In this document: positions 1-6,030 of the stretch, in pieces
Layout: every line of letters begins with the position of its first letter
Numbering within the stretch: the first letter of the stretch is position 1
Assembly: GCA_002170915.1 (NCBI GenBank)
Contig: NHHQ01000098.1
Coordinates: 4,812 to 20,644, forward strand
DNA: 15,833 nt
Reading direction: 5' to 3'
Source: Rhodospirillaceae bacterium TMED167
GTDB lineage: Bacteria > Pseudomonadota > Alphaproteobacteria > Rhodospirillales_A > UBA2165
Position numbers and translations under genes: made by a program
Notes under the pieces: model-generated
Database searches by the model: none
Told to the model about the DNA's origin: nothing
The model's input: the letters and a program-made list of their open reading frames with translations, nothing else

Positions 1-227
1 CTTTCCATGGCGCCGCCATAGGACTTTGGCACGCAGTATTTTAACCAGCCACCCTCTCCCAACTTGCTAACAAATGTGCGGGTCAGGTCATCCACCTCTT
101 CGATGGTGTGCGGCTCCTTTTCTTCAAGCGGCGCGATCTCCTTCTCCGCCCAGTCCCTGAGTTTTTTCGCATGCTCGCGATGATGGTCATCAAAAAATGG
201 CCAGTCGAGAAAGGTCTGATCGGGCAT
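1..227 (-). CDS. acyl-CoA dehydrogenase, N-terminal part (cut by window edge)
   Basis: About 75 N-terminal residues are visible, starting MPDQTFLDWPFFDDHHREHA and running through a helical segment (KLRDWAEKEIAPL) to GGWLKYCVPKSYGG. This is the usual first helical domain of the acyl-CoA dehydrogenase family, flavoproteins that introduce an alpha,beta double bond into acyl-CoA thioesters and pass electrons to ETF. The FAD- and substrate-binding parts and the catalytic base lie outside the window, so chain-length or substrate class cannot be judged. The start at 225-227 is preceded by an AGGGAGAG Shine-Dalgarno that nearly touches the stop codon of the upstream SDR gene, leaving an 11-base gap, so the two are very likely cotranscribed and translationally coupled. 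Family assignment is fairly sure; the substrate is unknown. Confidence 0.85.
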   Translation of the reverse strand, partial: MPDQTFLDWPFFDDHHREHAKKLRDWAEKEIAPLEEKEPHTIEEVDDLTRTFVSKLGEGGWLKYCVPKSYGGAME

Positions 228-238
228 GGTCTCTCTCC

Positions 239-1060
239 CTATTGCATCACGGCGCCGCCGGCGATAACGATCGCCTGACCGGTGATGGAAGCTGAAGACG
301 GCAGACACAGCCAAGCCGTGGTTTCGGCAACCTCCTCCGGGGTCACCATACGACCCATGGGGCTCATATTATCAATTTCTGCTTGAATTTCATCCCGCTC
401 CCGACCCGTTTTACCAACGATTGAATCAACGGCCTCGGCCACCAGGTCCGTATCCGTATATCCGGGACAGATGGCATTGACGGTAATACCTTTTTTGACG
501 GCCTCAAGAGCGAGCGTCCGGGTGAGGCCAATAACCCCATGCTTGGAGGCGCAATACGCCGCAATATAGGGATAGCCACGCAAGCCCACCGTGGAGGAGA
601 CATTAACGATACGCCCGTAGCCCGCGTCCCGCATAGTCCCAAAAACCTGTTTGGTACATAAATATGTGCCGGTCAGATTCAACCCAATAGTCTGGTTCCA
701 AAACTCCGTCTCCATCCGGTGGAACGGCGCACTTTTGCCGACGCCCGCATTGTTGACGAGGACGGTGATGTCACCCTGGGCCCCGGCGGCACCGGCGAAG
801 CATGCTTCAACATCCGCCTCCTGGGACATATCTCCCGCCGCGGTAAACACCGCCACCCCAAACTCGTATTTCAGGTGATTGGCCTGCTCTTCCAGTGCCG
901 ATTCCGTCCGCCCGGTGAGACTGATATCGGCTCCCAGTCGGGCCAAAATATTAGAAATAGCGGCGCCAATGCCGCGCGAACCGCCCGTGACCATCGCATG
1001 CTGGCCCGCAAGTGGTTTCTCGGTGAACATGTCACCACTGATTTTTCTGGTATTGATCAT
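239..1060 (-). CDS. SDR-family NADP(H)-type dehydrogenase/reductase (3-hydroxyacyl-CoA-like)
   Basis: A 273-residue classical short-chain dehydrogenase/reductase. Visible are the glycine-rich cofactor motif TGGSRGIG (25-32), NNAG (103-106), and the catalytic tetrad Asn128, Ser156, Tyr169 and Lys173 (YCASK). Strand beta-2 ends in TGR (49-51); an Arg here with no acidic residue suggests NADP(H) preference (inference). The C-terminal part (PMGRMVTPEEVAETTAWL, then an ITGQAI segment) is typical of the 3-hydroxyacyl-CoA dehydrogenase/3-ketoacyl reductase side of the family. The first ATG is favoured because GGAG lies about ten bases upstream; the internal ATG at 1028-1030 has a poorer site and would shorten a non-conserved tail of ten residues. 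It is followed directly by an acyl-CoA dehydrogenase gene, which supports a role in CoA-thioester oxidation. The exact substrate cannot be read from the sequence. Confidence 0.88.
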   Translation of the reverse strand: MINTRKISGDMFTEKPLAGQHAMVTGGSRGIGAAISNILARLGADISLTGRTESALEEQANHLKYEFGVAVFTAAGDMSQEADVEACFAGAAGAQGDITVLVNNAGVGKSAPFHRMETEFWNQTIGLNLTGTYLCTKQVFGTMRDAGYGRIVNVSSTVGLRGYPYIAAYCASKHGVIGLTRTLALEAVKKGITVNAICPGYTDTDLVAEAVDSIVGKTGRERDEIQAEIDNMSPMGRMVTPEEVAETTAWLCLPSSASITGQAIVIAGGAVMQ

Positions 1061-1101
1061 CGCTTAACTATCTCCGCTCACAAGCCCGGAGGCAATGAGA
1101 A

Positions 1102-1121
1102 AGTTTAGACTTAAACTAAAC
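1102..1121. promoter_or_regulatory. inverted-repeat operator candidate between divergent genes
   Basis: AGTTTA (1102-1107) and TAAACT (1112-1117) form a perfect 6-base inverted repeat around GACT. A second overlapping pair, GTTTAG (1103-1108) and CTAAAC (1116-1121), is also perfect. The site lies about 40 bases upstream of the SDR start and 120 bases upstream of the divergent hydrolase start, where a dimeric repressor such as a TetR, MarR or GntR protein would be expected. No regulator gene is visible in the window, so its owner is unknown. I found no convincing sigma-70 pair for either gene here. Confidence 0.4.
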
Positions 1122-1241
1122 GGCACTATGACCACTGTTCACTGACATCTTGGCTCGCCGCCCTCACAATGCAGCCCATGGTCTTTTAATATGTCTGCTG
1201 GTATTGTTTTGGCAGATTTTGAGCGGGAAGGAGGTCATGCC

Positions 1242-1955
1242 ATGCATCCAACGGAACTGCCGCAATACGCCATTGATGGCGCCCTTAGGCGGCGCGGAAA
1301 AATCCATGCTATTGAGCAAGTGGATCCTGCGAAATGCGCCCTCGTGGTGATCGATATGCAAAATGTTTTCTTGAAGGAAGGTGCGCCCGCTGAAACGCCA
1401 ATGGCCCGTGAAATTGTCCCCAACATCAACAAGCTTGCCAATGCTGTTCGTCAGACCGGTGGGAGAGTTATATGGGTGCAAATGACCCACAGCTCAGAAA
1501 ATCTCGACACGTGGTCCTTTTTTTACCAGGTTGTCAGTCGCCCGGAACGAGCCAGAAAAATGCTCGAGTGGATGACTCCAGGGTCTGAGGGACAACAACT
1601 CTGGCCGCAAATGGATGCGCAAGAAAACGACCTGTACGTTGAAAAGACCAGGTACAGCGTGTTTGGACAGGGCTCATCGACTATCACGGAGGTTATGACA
1701 GACCACGAGCTGGATACTGTCCTTATCACCGGCACCGTATCAAACGTCTGCTGTGAGTCGTCTGCCCGGGACGCCATGATGCTTAATTATAAAACGGTTA
1801 TGGTGTCCGACGGCAACGCGGGTCATACGGATGAGGAGCATCTAGCCGCCCTGGCCTCTATTTTTCAAGTTTTCGGCGATGTCTACACGACCGAAGAGTT
1901 AATCTCCCTCCTGGAAAGTGGCGCTGAAACGGCGAAGCGGCAGGCTGCCGAATAA
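1242..1955 (+). CDS. isochorismatase-family cysteine hydrolase (amidohydrolase type)
   Basis: A 237-residue protein of the isochorismatase-like fold. The catalytic triad is visible: Asp38 in VVIDMQN, Lys135 in VEKTRYSVF and Cys170 in SNVCCES. Proteins with this Asp-Lys-Cys triad usually hydrolyse C-N bonds (N-carbamoylsarcosine, ureidoacrylate/RutB, nicotinamide, biuret), so an amide or carbamoyl substrate is more likely than isochorismate itself (established for the family, inferred here). An in-frame ATG at 1191 exists, but the ATG at 1242 is chosen because a near-perfect AGGAGGT at 1229-1235 sits six bases before it, and the family normally starts shortly before the VVIDMQN strand. It stands alone, with 113 bases before the next gene, and is divergent from the SDR/acyl-CoA dehydrogenase operon. 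No signal peptide, so cytoplasmic. Confidence 0.87.
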   Translation: MHPTELPQYAIDGALRRRGKIHAIEQVDPAKCALVVIDMQNVFLKEGAPAETPMAREIVPNINKLANAVRQTGGRVIWVQMTHSSENLDTWSFFYQVVSRPERARKMLEWMTPGSEGQQLWPQMDAQENDLYVEKTRYSVFGQGSSTITEVMTDHELDTVLITGTVSNVCCESSARDAMMLNYKTVMVSDGNAGHTDEEHLAALASIFQVFGDVYTTEELISLLESGAETAKRQAAE

Positions 1956-2068
1956 ACGGACTATCGATTGCGCAGCGCGTTTGGTCCTTCACCGACCCTC
2001 AACCAACGCCACAATGACATTTCGATTGAGTTTGGGCTCGGCATGGACCATGATTATAGGAGGTCTAA

Positions 2069-2704
2069 ATGCCGAATGAGGGAGTGCATAACACCGTGAC
2101 GCATCGGTTTTTGATTTGTCTGGCTGCGATTGTTGTCGTTATCTGGCCCACGCTGGCACTCGCTACGACGCCGGATGGGGCAAAAAAATTTATTGAAGGA
2201 TTGAGCAAGCAAGCCCTCCAGGCATTGCAGACAGAAGGTGACCTAGCAGCCAAGGAACAAAAAGTTCAGGTCCTGCTATCGGAAACCTTCGACCTTCAGC
2301 TGATCGGCAGGTACGTCCTGGGTCCCGCTTGGAAAAAAGCCACACCAGAACAGCAAGACGAATACCAGGCCTTATTCCGCCGGTTCGTGCTGCAAACCTA
2401 TTCTAGGAGATTGGGCGGATACTCTGGTCAAACCTTCGTAATCATGGGCGCCAAGCCGATTGGAAAGAAGGATGTCCTGGTTTCCACAAAAATCGCCCGA
2501 CCAAGTGGCCCGCCTGTGGTGGCTGGTTGGCGTGTCCGGCAAAAAGCCGGCTCTCATCGGATTCTTGACGTGATGGTATCAGGGGTCAGCATGGTGGTCA
2601 CCCAACGGTCCGAATTCAGGGCAGTCGTGCGGCGCCAGGGGATAAATGGCTTAATTGAGACGCTAAGAGTTCAAGTTTCGAAATTCTCGGTAACGGGCAG
2701 CTAA
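2069..2704 (+). CDS. mlaC: MlaC/Ttg2D-like periplasmic phospholipid-binding protein
   Basis: A 211-residue protein with an N-terminal signal peptide (hydrophobic core about 14-30, probable cleavage after ALA at residue 32). The mature part fits the MlaC/Ttg2 family: FDLQLIGRYVLGPAWKKATP followed by EYQALFRRFVLQTYSRRLGGY, then beta-rich segments ending VMVSGVSMVVTQRSEFRAVV, and a C-terminal helix GINGLIETLR. MlaC ferries phospholipids between the outer-membrane MlaA complex and the inner-membrane MlaFEDB ABC transporter, keeping the outer membrane asymmetric. The mature length is usual for the family. AGGAGGT at 2058-2064 fixes the start. No mlaA, B, D, E or F gene is in the window; the next gene, 12 bases on, is a secreted Sel1-repeat protein. 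It may be an orphan paralogue rather than the canonical MlaC. Family is secure; exact partner is not. Confidence 0.87.
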   Translation: MPNEGVHNTVTHRFLICLAAIVVVIWPTLALATTPDGAKKFIEGLSKQALQALQTEGDLAAKEQKVQVLLSETFDLQLIGRYVLGPAWKKATPEQQDEYQALFRRFVLQTYSRRLGGYSGQTFVIMGAKPIGKKDVLVSTKIARPSGPPVVAGWRVRQKAGSHRILDVMVSGVSMVVTQRSEFRAVVRRQGINGLIETLRVQVSKFSVTGS

Positions 2705-2716
2705 GGAATTGGATAA

Positions 2717-3583
2717 ATGTGCAGCAAATCTAGAGCACTTGAGGTAAAGCGGGGGTCAAAATTGTTCACGGTTTGGCGCATGCGAAAGCTCATCTTGACC
2801 GTATTACCTGCCGTTCTGACAGGGCTGATTATCGTTGCGGCACCCGCCCATGCTGACTTCCAAACCGGCTGGCACGCATATCAGAAAGGTGATTTTGCAA
2901 CGGCCCTGGGGGCATGGAAGAAACTGGCCGACAAAGGCGACGCGAGGGCCCAGTTTAACCTCGGCGTGATGTATGACGAAGGTCGGGGTGTCGCTGAAGA
3001 CCTCGGACAGGCGATTGAATATTGGGGCAAGGCAGCGTCCCAGAGCCATAAACAAGCCCAGACTAATTTAGGATTTGCCTTCCTTATCGGTCGTGGCGTT
3101 CCTCAGGATTTTAGTCAGGCTGCGAATTGGCTTCGGAAGGCCTCCCTACAAGGTGTTAACAGGTCCGCCTATTCTCTAGGAAAAATGTACAGCGACGGTC
3201 TCGGCGTCGAAAAAGACGACACAGAGTCATTCAAGTGGATTTCAGTAGCGGCCAAGTCTGGCATCAAACAAGCTCAATACAATCTCGGTAAGATGTACCG
3301 GGATGGTACGGGGACGAGCAAAGATATTGAAGCGGCCGCTCGTTGGTTCCTGGCTGCCGCTAAACAAGGCTATGCCAAAGCGCAAAACCATATTGGTGTT
3401 CGCCTGTTCCGGGGCGAGGGCATCTCCCGAGATCGGGTAGAGGCGCTCAAATGGCTCATTCTGGCGGCGAATGCCGGCAATCATCTCGCCAAGGATAACC
3501 GCCGGGCGCTAGGCGCACAGGTCAGTGCCAAAATCCGCACCCAGGCCGAAGACCGTGCCAAAAAATGGAGACCTGAGAGCTAG
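2717..3583 (+). CDS. secreted Sel1-like repeat (TPR-type) protein
   Basis: A 288-residue protein made of an export signal and about five to six Sel1-like helical repeats of some 36 residues. The signal begins at MRKLILTVL (Met22) and ends APAHA, with cleavage likely after Ala46. Repeat units are seen in ARAQFNLGVMYDEGRGV, AQTNLGFAFLIGRGV, SAYSLGKMYSDGLGV, AQYNLGKMYRDGTG and AQNHIGVRLFRGEGI. Such repeats form a protein-binding solenoid; in bacteria they often act in the periplasm or envelope, but a specific partner cannot be predicted. The start is uncertain. The ATG at 2717 has TAAGGA nine bases upstream, but the ATG at 2780 begins exactly at the signal peptide, and a TTG at 2762 follows a GGGGGT. 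It begins 12 bases after the MlaC-like gene, so the two form a probable operon and may act together in the envelope. Confidence 0.87.
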   Translation: MCSKSRALEVKRGSKLFTVWRMRKLILTVLPAVLTGLIIVAAPAHADFQTGWHAYQKGDFATALGAWKKLADKGDARAQFNLGVMYDEGRGVAEDLGQAIEYWGKAASQSHKQAQTNLGFAFLIGRGVPQDFSQAANWLRKASLQGVNRSAYSLGKMYSDGLGVEKDDTESFKWISVAAKSGIKQAQYNLGKMYRDGTGTSKDIEAAARWFLAAAKQGYAKAQNHIGVRLFRGEGISRDRVEALKWLILAANAGNHLAKDNRRALGAQVSAKIRTQAEDRAKKWRPES

Positions 3584-3599
3584 CTGTCTTTTCATTTAC

Positions 3600-3622
3600 G
3601 GCGACGCCACCGGAAGCGTCCC
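3600..3622 (+). promoter_or_regulatory. hairpin overlapping the ribosome binding site of the flavin monooxygenase gene
   Basis: GGCGACGC (3600-3607) can pair with GCGTCCC (3616-3622) with one bulged C. The 8-base loop holds most of the only Shine-Dalgarno candidate (GGAAG, 3612-3616) of the gene starting at 3628. There is no T-run, so this is not a terminator. It could weaken or tune translation of the downstream gene. Seen only as base pairing; no function is demonstrated. Confidence 0.25.
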
Positions 3623-3627
3623 TGATT

Positions 3628-4737
3628 ATGCAGCACGCAAATAGCCATTCGACTATGAACCTCTCCTATTTCATTCAACCTGTGCACCCCCTTAACCGGA
3701 ATTATCAGGAAATTCTGAGTGAAGACATCGAGTCAGTCATTTTGGCCGATAAATTGGGATTTCAGGAGGCATTTTTCGGAGAGCATTTTACCGATCTCGC
3801 AGAGCCCATCACCTCATCCTTGATGTTCATTGCCCGGCTCGCACCAGTCACCACAACCATCAAGCTGGGGAGCGGGGTCACCAACCTCCCCTCTTATCAT
3901 CCAGCAATGATCGCGGGGCACGTGGCCATGATGGACAATATGCTGGATGGACGTTTCATCTGGGGAATAGGACCCGGCGGATTACCCTCGGATATAGAAA
4001 TATTCGGCAACTGGGAAATTGACCGAAATATGAAAATGGTAGAGTGCTTCGATCAGGTCATGCAACTTTGGTGGGGAGATCCTCCTTATAATTTAAAAGG
4101 TGATTATTATTCAGGCTCGACGGAAATCACGTTTACCCCGGAGATAGGTCAGGGCATCGTCCCCAAGCCTCTGCACAATCCTCACCCGCCCATCGTTGTC
4201 TCGGCGCTCGCGCCTTATTCCCAGGGCATCACCTTGGCGGCAGAGCGGGACTGGCATCCAATTTCCTGCCAATATGTCCAGGCTCACTGGGTAAAAACTC
4301 ATTTGCCCAAATATCTGGAGGGGCTTGCCAATGCCGGGAAAGATCCAGATCCAGCTGGCTGGCGCGTGGCCAAATGTATTTTTGTGTCCGAAGATGACGC
4401 GACGGCACGGCGTTATGCCAAAAGCGCCGACGGACCTTATGGTTTTTACTTCTCCAATTTGATGAAAAAACTCAGCGGGGGCGGCCGTTTAGGCTTATTT
4501 GGCACCTATCCGGATCAGCCCGAGAAAGAGATTACCTTGGAACAATCTTTGGAAACCCAGGTGATTGCCGGCACGCCCGACAGCGTCGCGGAACAGATCT
4601 TGGCGCTGCGGGAGGAAATTGGGAACTTTGGAACCCTCGTCTACACCGGACTTGACTGGGCGGATAGAGATCTCAGCATCACATCCATGGAACTGATGGC
4701 CAACCAGGTAATTCCCAAAGTCAACGCCGCACTATAA
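3628..4737 (+). CDS. LLM-class flavin-dependent monooxygenase (bacterial luciferase-like)
   Basis: A 369-residue member of the luciferase-like monooxygenase family, single-domain TIM-barrel enzymes that use reduced FMN (or F420 in some groups) and oxygen. Typical landmarks are LADKLGFQEAFFGEHF near the N-terminus, the strand IKLGSGVTNLPSYHPAMIA, the segment DNMLDGRFIWGIGPGGLPSD, the substrate-loop region PKPLHNPHPPIVVSALAP, and the C-terminal VIAGTPDSVAEQILAL. The length fits the family. Relatives include alkane, limonene and long-chain aldehyde monooxygenases; the substrate here cannot be assigned. A separate flavin reductase is usually needed and none is present. An alternative start is Met10 at 3655, but it has no ribosome site, whereas 3628 has GGAAG 11 bases upstream. 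It follows the Sel1 gene by 44 bases and converges on the TauD-type gene, so two oxygenases sit tail to tail. Confidence 0.87.
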   Translation: MQHANSHSTMNLSYFIQPVHPLNRNYQEILSEDIESVILADKLGFQEAFFGEHFTDLAEPITSSLMFIARLAPVTTTIKLGSGVTNLPSYHPAMIAGHVAMMDNMLDGRFIWGIGPGGLPSDIEIFGNWEIDRNMKMVECFDQVMQLWWGDPPYNLKGDYYSGSTEITFTPEIGQGIVPKPLHNPHPPIVVSALAPYSQGITLAAERDWHPISCQYVQAHWVKTHLPKYLEGLANAGKDPDPAGWRVAKCIFVSEDDATARRYAKSADGPYGFYFSNLMKKLSGGGRLGLFGTYPDQPEKEITLEQSLETQVIAGTPDSVAEQILALREEIGNFGTLVYTGLDWADRDLSITSMELMANQVIPKVNAAL

Positions 4738-4767
4738 GACCTCAGCCCTCGCCGTTCACAGTCAGAC

Positions 4768-4790
4768 AAAGGGGCGTGTCAGCCTTTTCT
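4768..4790 (+). terminator. weak intrinsic terminator candidate between convergent genes
   Basis: In the 64-base gap between the convergent monooxygenase and dioxygenase genes, AAAGG (4768-4772) can pair with CCTTT (4783-4787), followed by TTCTT. The stem is short and the T-run interrupted, so it would be weak. It would end plus-strand transcripts; the opposite strand lacks a T-run at the right place. Confidence 0.3.
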
Positions 4791-4801
4791 TATCGGGAAT
4801 G

Positions 4802-5785
4802 CTAGCGATGCAACTGCCGCTTAGGCGCATGGCCGCCGTGCGAGACACTATCTTCGACAGGGTGTGGTGTTTTCCGGCTGCGTAGTTCCTTCAGATCCGA
4901 CGTGCCCTCGCCCTGAGGCCTATCACCTGCAATGGTCACCCGTTCCATTGATCGCCGTTCGGGCCAATAATCGTGCACAGCGTAATGCTGCAAGGACCGG
5001 TTATCCCAGATTACCAAGGTGTTGGCATACCAATGATGGCGGTATTGGTATTCCGGCACCTTGGCAAGATCAAACAAGTCTGTGAGGAGTGAGCGGCTCT
5101 CAAACTCCCCCATACCCACCACCTGGATAGTGAACTGCGGGTTCACAAACAGGCTTTTTTTGCCCGTCACCGGATGCACGCGCACAACCGGGTGGCGCAT
5201 CGGGGGATACATAAGTTCATACTGTTGCAGGTTTTTGCGGCTTTCCACGTCATTGCCAAAAAGCTGCTTGAAGGGTTTGAAATCGTGAATGGCCTCAAGC
5301 CCGTCGATGAAATTTTTCATCCGGTCCGACAGCCCCTCATAAGCCGCAGTCATACTGGCAAACAGGGTGTCACCGCCCACTTTCGGAACCTCCAGGGCGC
5401 GGAGGCATGTGGCCATGGGCGGGCACTCCCGGAAGGTTTCATCCGAATGCCAGATATCCGTACCAAATGGCGGATTATCCTCATTATTGTCAAAGACGAT
5501 CAGCTCCGGCGTCTCATCGCTGTTGGGCGAAAACGGATGCACTGACAGGTCACCGAACATTTTGCCAAAGCGGATCTGATCTTCCGTCGCCATCTCCGCA
5601 TCGCGAAATATCAGAATTTCATGCTCACACAGCGCCTGCTCAATTTCACCAAAGGCCTCCGCCCCCAGGGGCTGGGTGAAATCGATCCCACTCACCTCTG
5701 CGGCAAAATACGCCGCCGCTTTTTCGACTTGAATCTTGAAATAGGTTTTTATTCCTGCGCCATCCATCAAATGTCCCCACGTCAT
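4802..5785 (-). CDS. TauD/TfdA-family Fe(II)/2-oxoglutarate-dependent dioxygenase
   Basis: A 327-residue enzyme of the TauD/TfdA family, which couples decarboxylation of 2-oxoglutarate to hydroxylation of a substrate (taurine, phenoxyacetates, alkyl sulfates, others). The iron ligands are clear: His113 and Asp115 in WHSDETF and the distal His267 in NRSLQHYAVHDY. Arg282 in ERVTI is in the position that binds the 2-oxoglutarate carboxylate. The N-terminal AEVSGIDFTQPLG and HEILIFRD segments are typical. The tail after residue 290 (QGEGTSDLKELRSRKTPHP and on) extends past the conserved core and is low in conserved character. The start at 5783-5785 has AGGTG a few bases upstream; Met7 is an alternative with GGGGA before it. 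It is divergent from the fhs gene, across 245 bases that hold control elements, and convergent with the flavin monooxygenase. Fold and chemistry are secure; substrate unknown. Confidence 0.9.
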   Translation of the reverse strand: MTWGHLMDGAGIKTYFKIQVEKAAAYFAAEVSGIDFTQPLGAEAFGEIEQALCEHEILIFRDAEMATEDQIRFGKMFGDLSVHPFSPNSDETPELIVFDNNEDNPPFGTDIWHSDETFRECPPMATCLRALEVPKVGGDTLFASMTAAYEGLSDRMKNFIDGLEAIHDFKPFKQLFGNDVESRKNLQQYELMYPPMRHPVVRVHPVTGKKSLFVNPQFTIQVVGMGEFESRSLLTDLFDLAKVPEYQYRHHWYANTLVIWDNRSLQHYAVHDYWPERRSMERVTIAGDRPQGEGTSDLKELRSRKTPHPVEDSVSHGGHAPKRQLHR

Positions 5786-5892
5786 CCCACACCTAGAAAC
5801 CCATCAAGAAGAAAAAGTATCACGCCCGCCTCTCAATTAAAATAGTTGCGGACGTCATCGATTCGCCTTTTCCCCCCTTGTGACTGGCATTG

Positions 5893-5954
5893 GCGCCTGT
5901 CGATATCTGGCGTAAGGCAGGCTGCCCCGGGCATCTTAGCGCGCCCTGTCGATA
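5893..5954. repeat. direct repeat pair in the dioxygenase/fhs divergent region
   Basis: GCGCC followed by TGTCGATA occurs at 5893-5905 and again, with one extra C between the two parts, at 5941-5954. The copies are about 49 bases apart in the same orientation. A further related ATCGAT lies near 5857. Placed between divergent promoters and just upstream of the predicted fhs promoter, this could be a tandem binding site for a regulator. It could also be chance similarity. Confidence 0.35.
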
Positions 5955-5968
5955 ATGGTGTTTGATGA

Positions 5969-5996
5969 TTGACCTCTCGGCACGGGTCCTGACAAT
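5969..5996 (+). promoter_or_regulatory. sigma-70-type promoter candidate for fhs
   Basis: TTGACC (5969-5974) and GACAAT (5991-5996) are separated by 16 bases, matching the -35 consensus in five of six bases and the -10 in four of six. Transcription would start near 6003, ahead of the GGGAGG ribosome site (6018-6023) and the TTG start (6031). The site lies downstream of the ATG at 5962, which argues against that ATG as the real start. Confidence 0.4.
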
Positions 5997-6030
5997 ACAT
6001 GCGAACCATCGTCTAACGGGAGGCCCTAAA

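Noticed and set aside
1191..1241. Upstream ATG at 1191 as start of the isochorismatase-family gene
   Set aside because: It has no ribosome site, while ATG 1242 follows a near-perfect AGGAGGT and fits the family N-terminus.
2026..2054. TTGAGT-N17-CATGAT as a promoter for the mlaC-like gene
   Set aside because: Transcription would begin inside the AGGAGGT ribosome site at 2058-2064, so it could not serve this gene well.
5786..6030. Riboswitch (THF, SAM or glycine class) upstream of fhs
   Set aside because: I looked for conserved cores and saw none; only short repeats and small GC palindromes are present.
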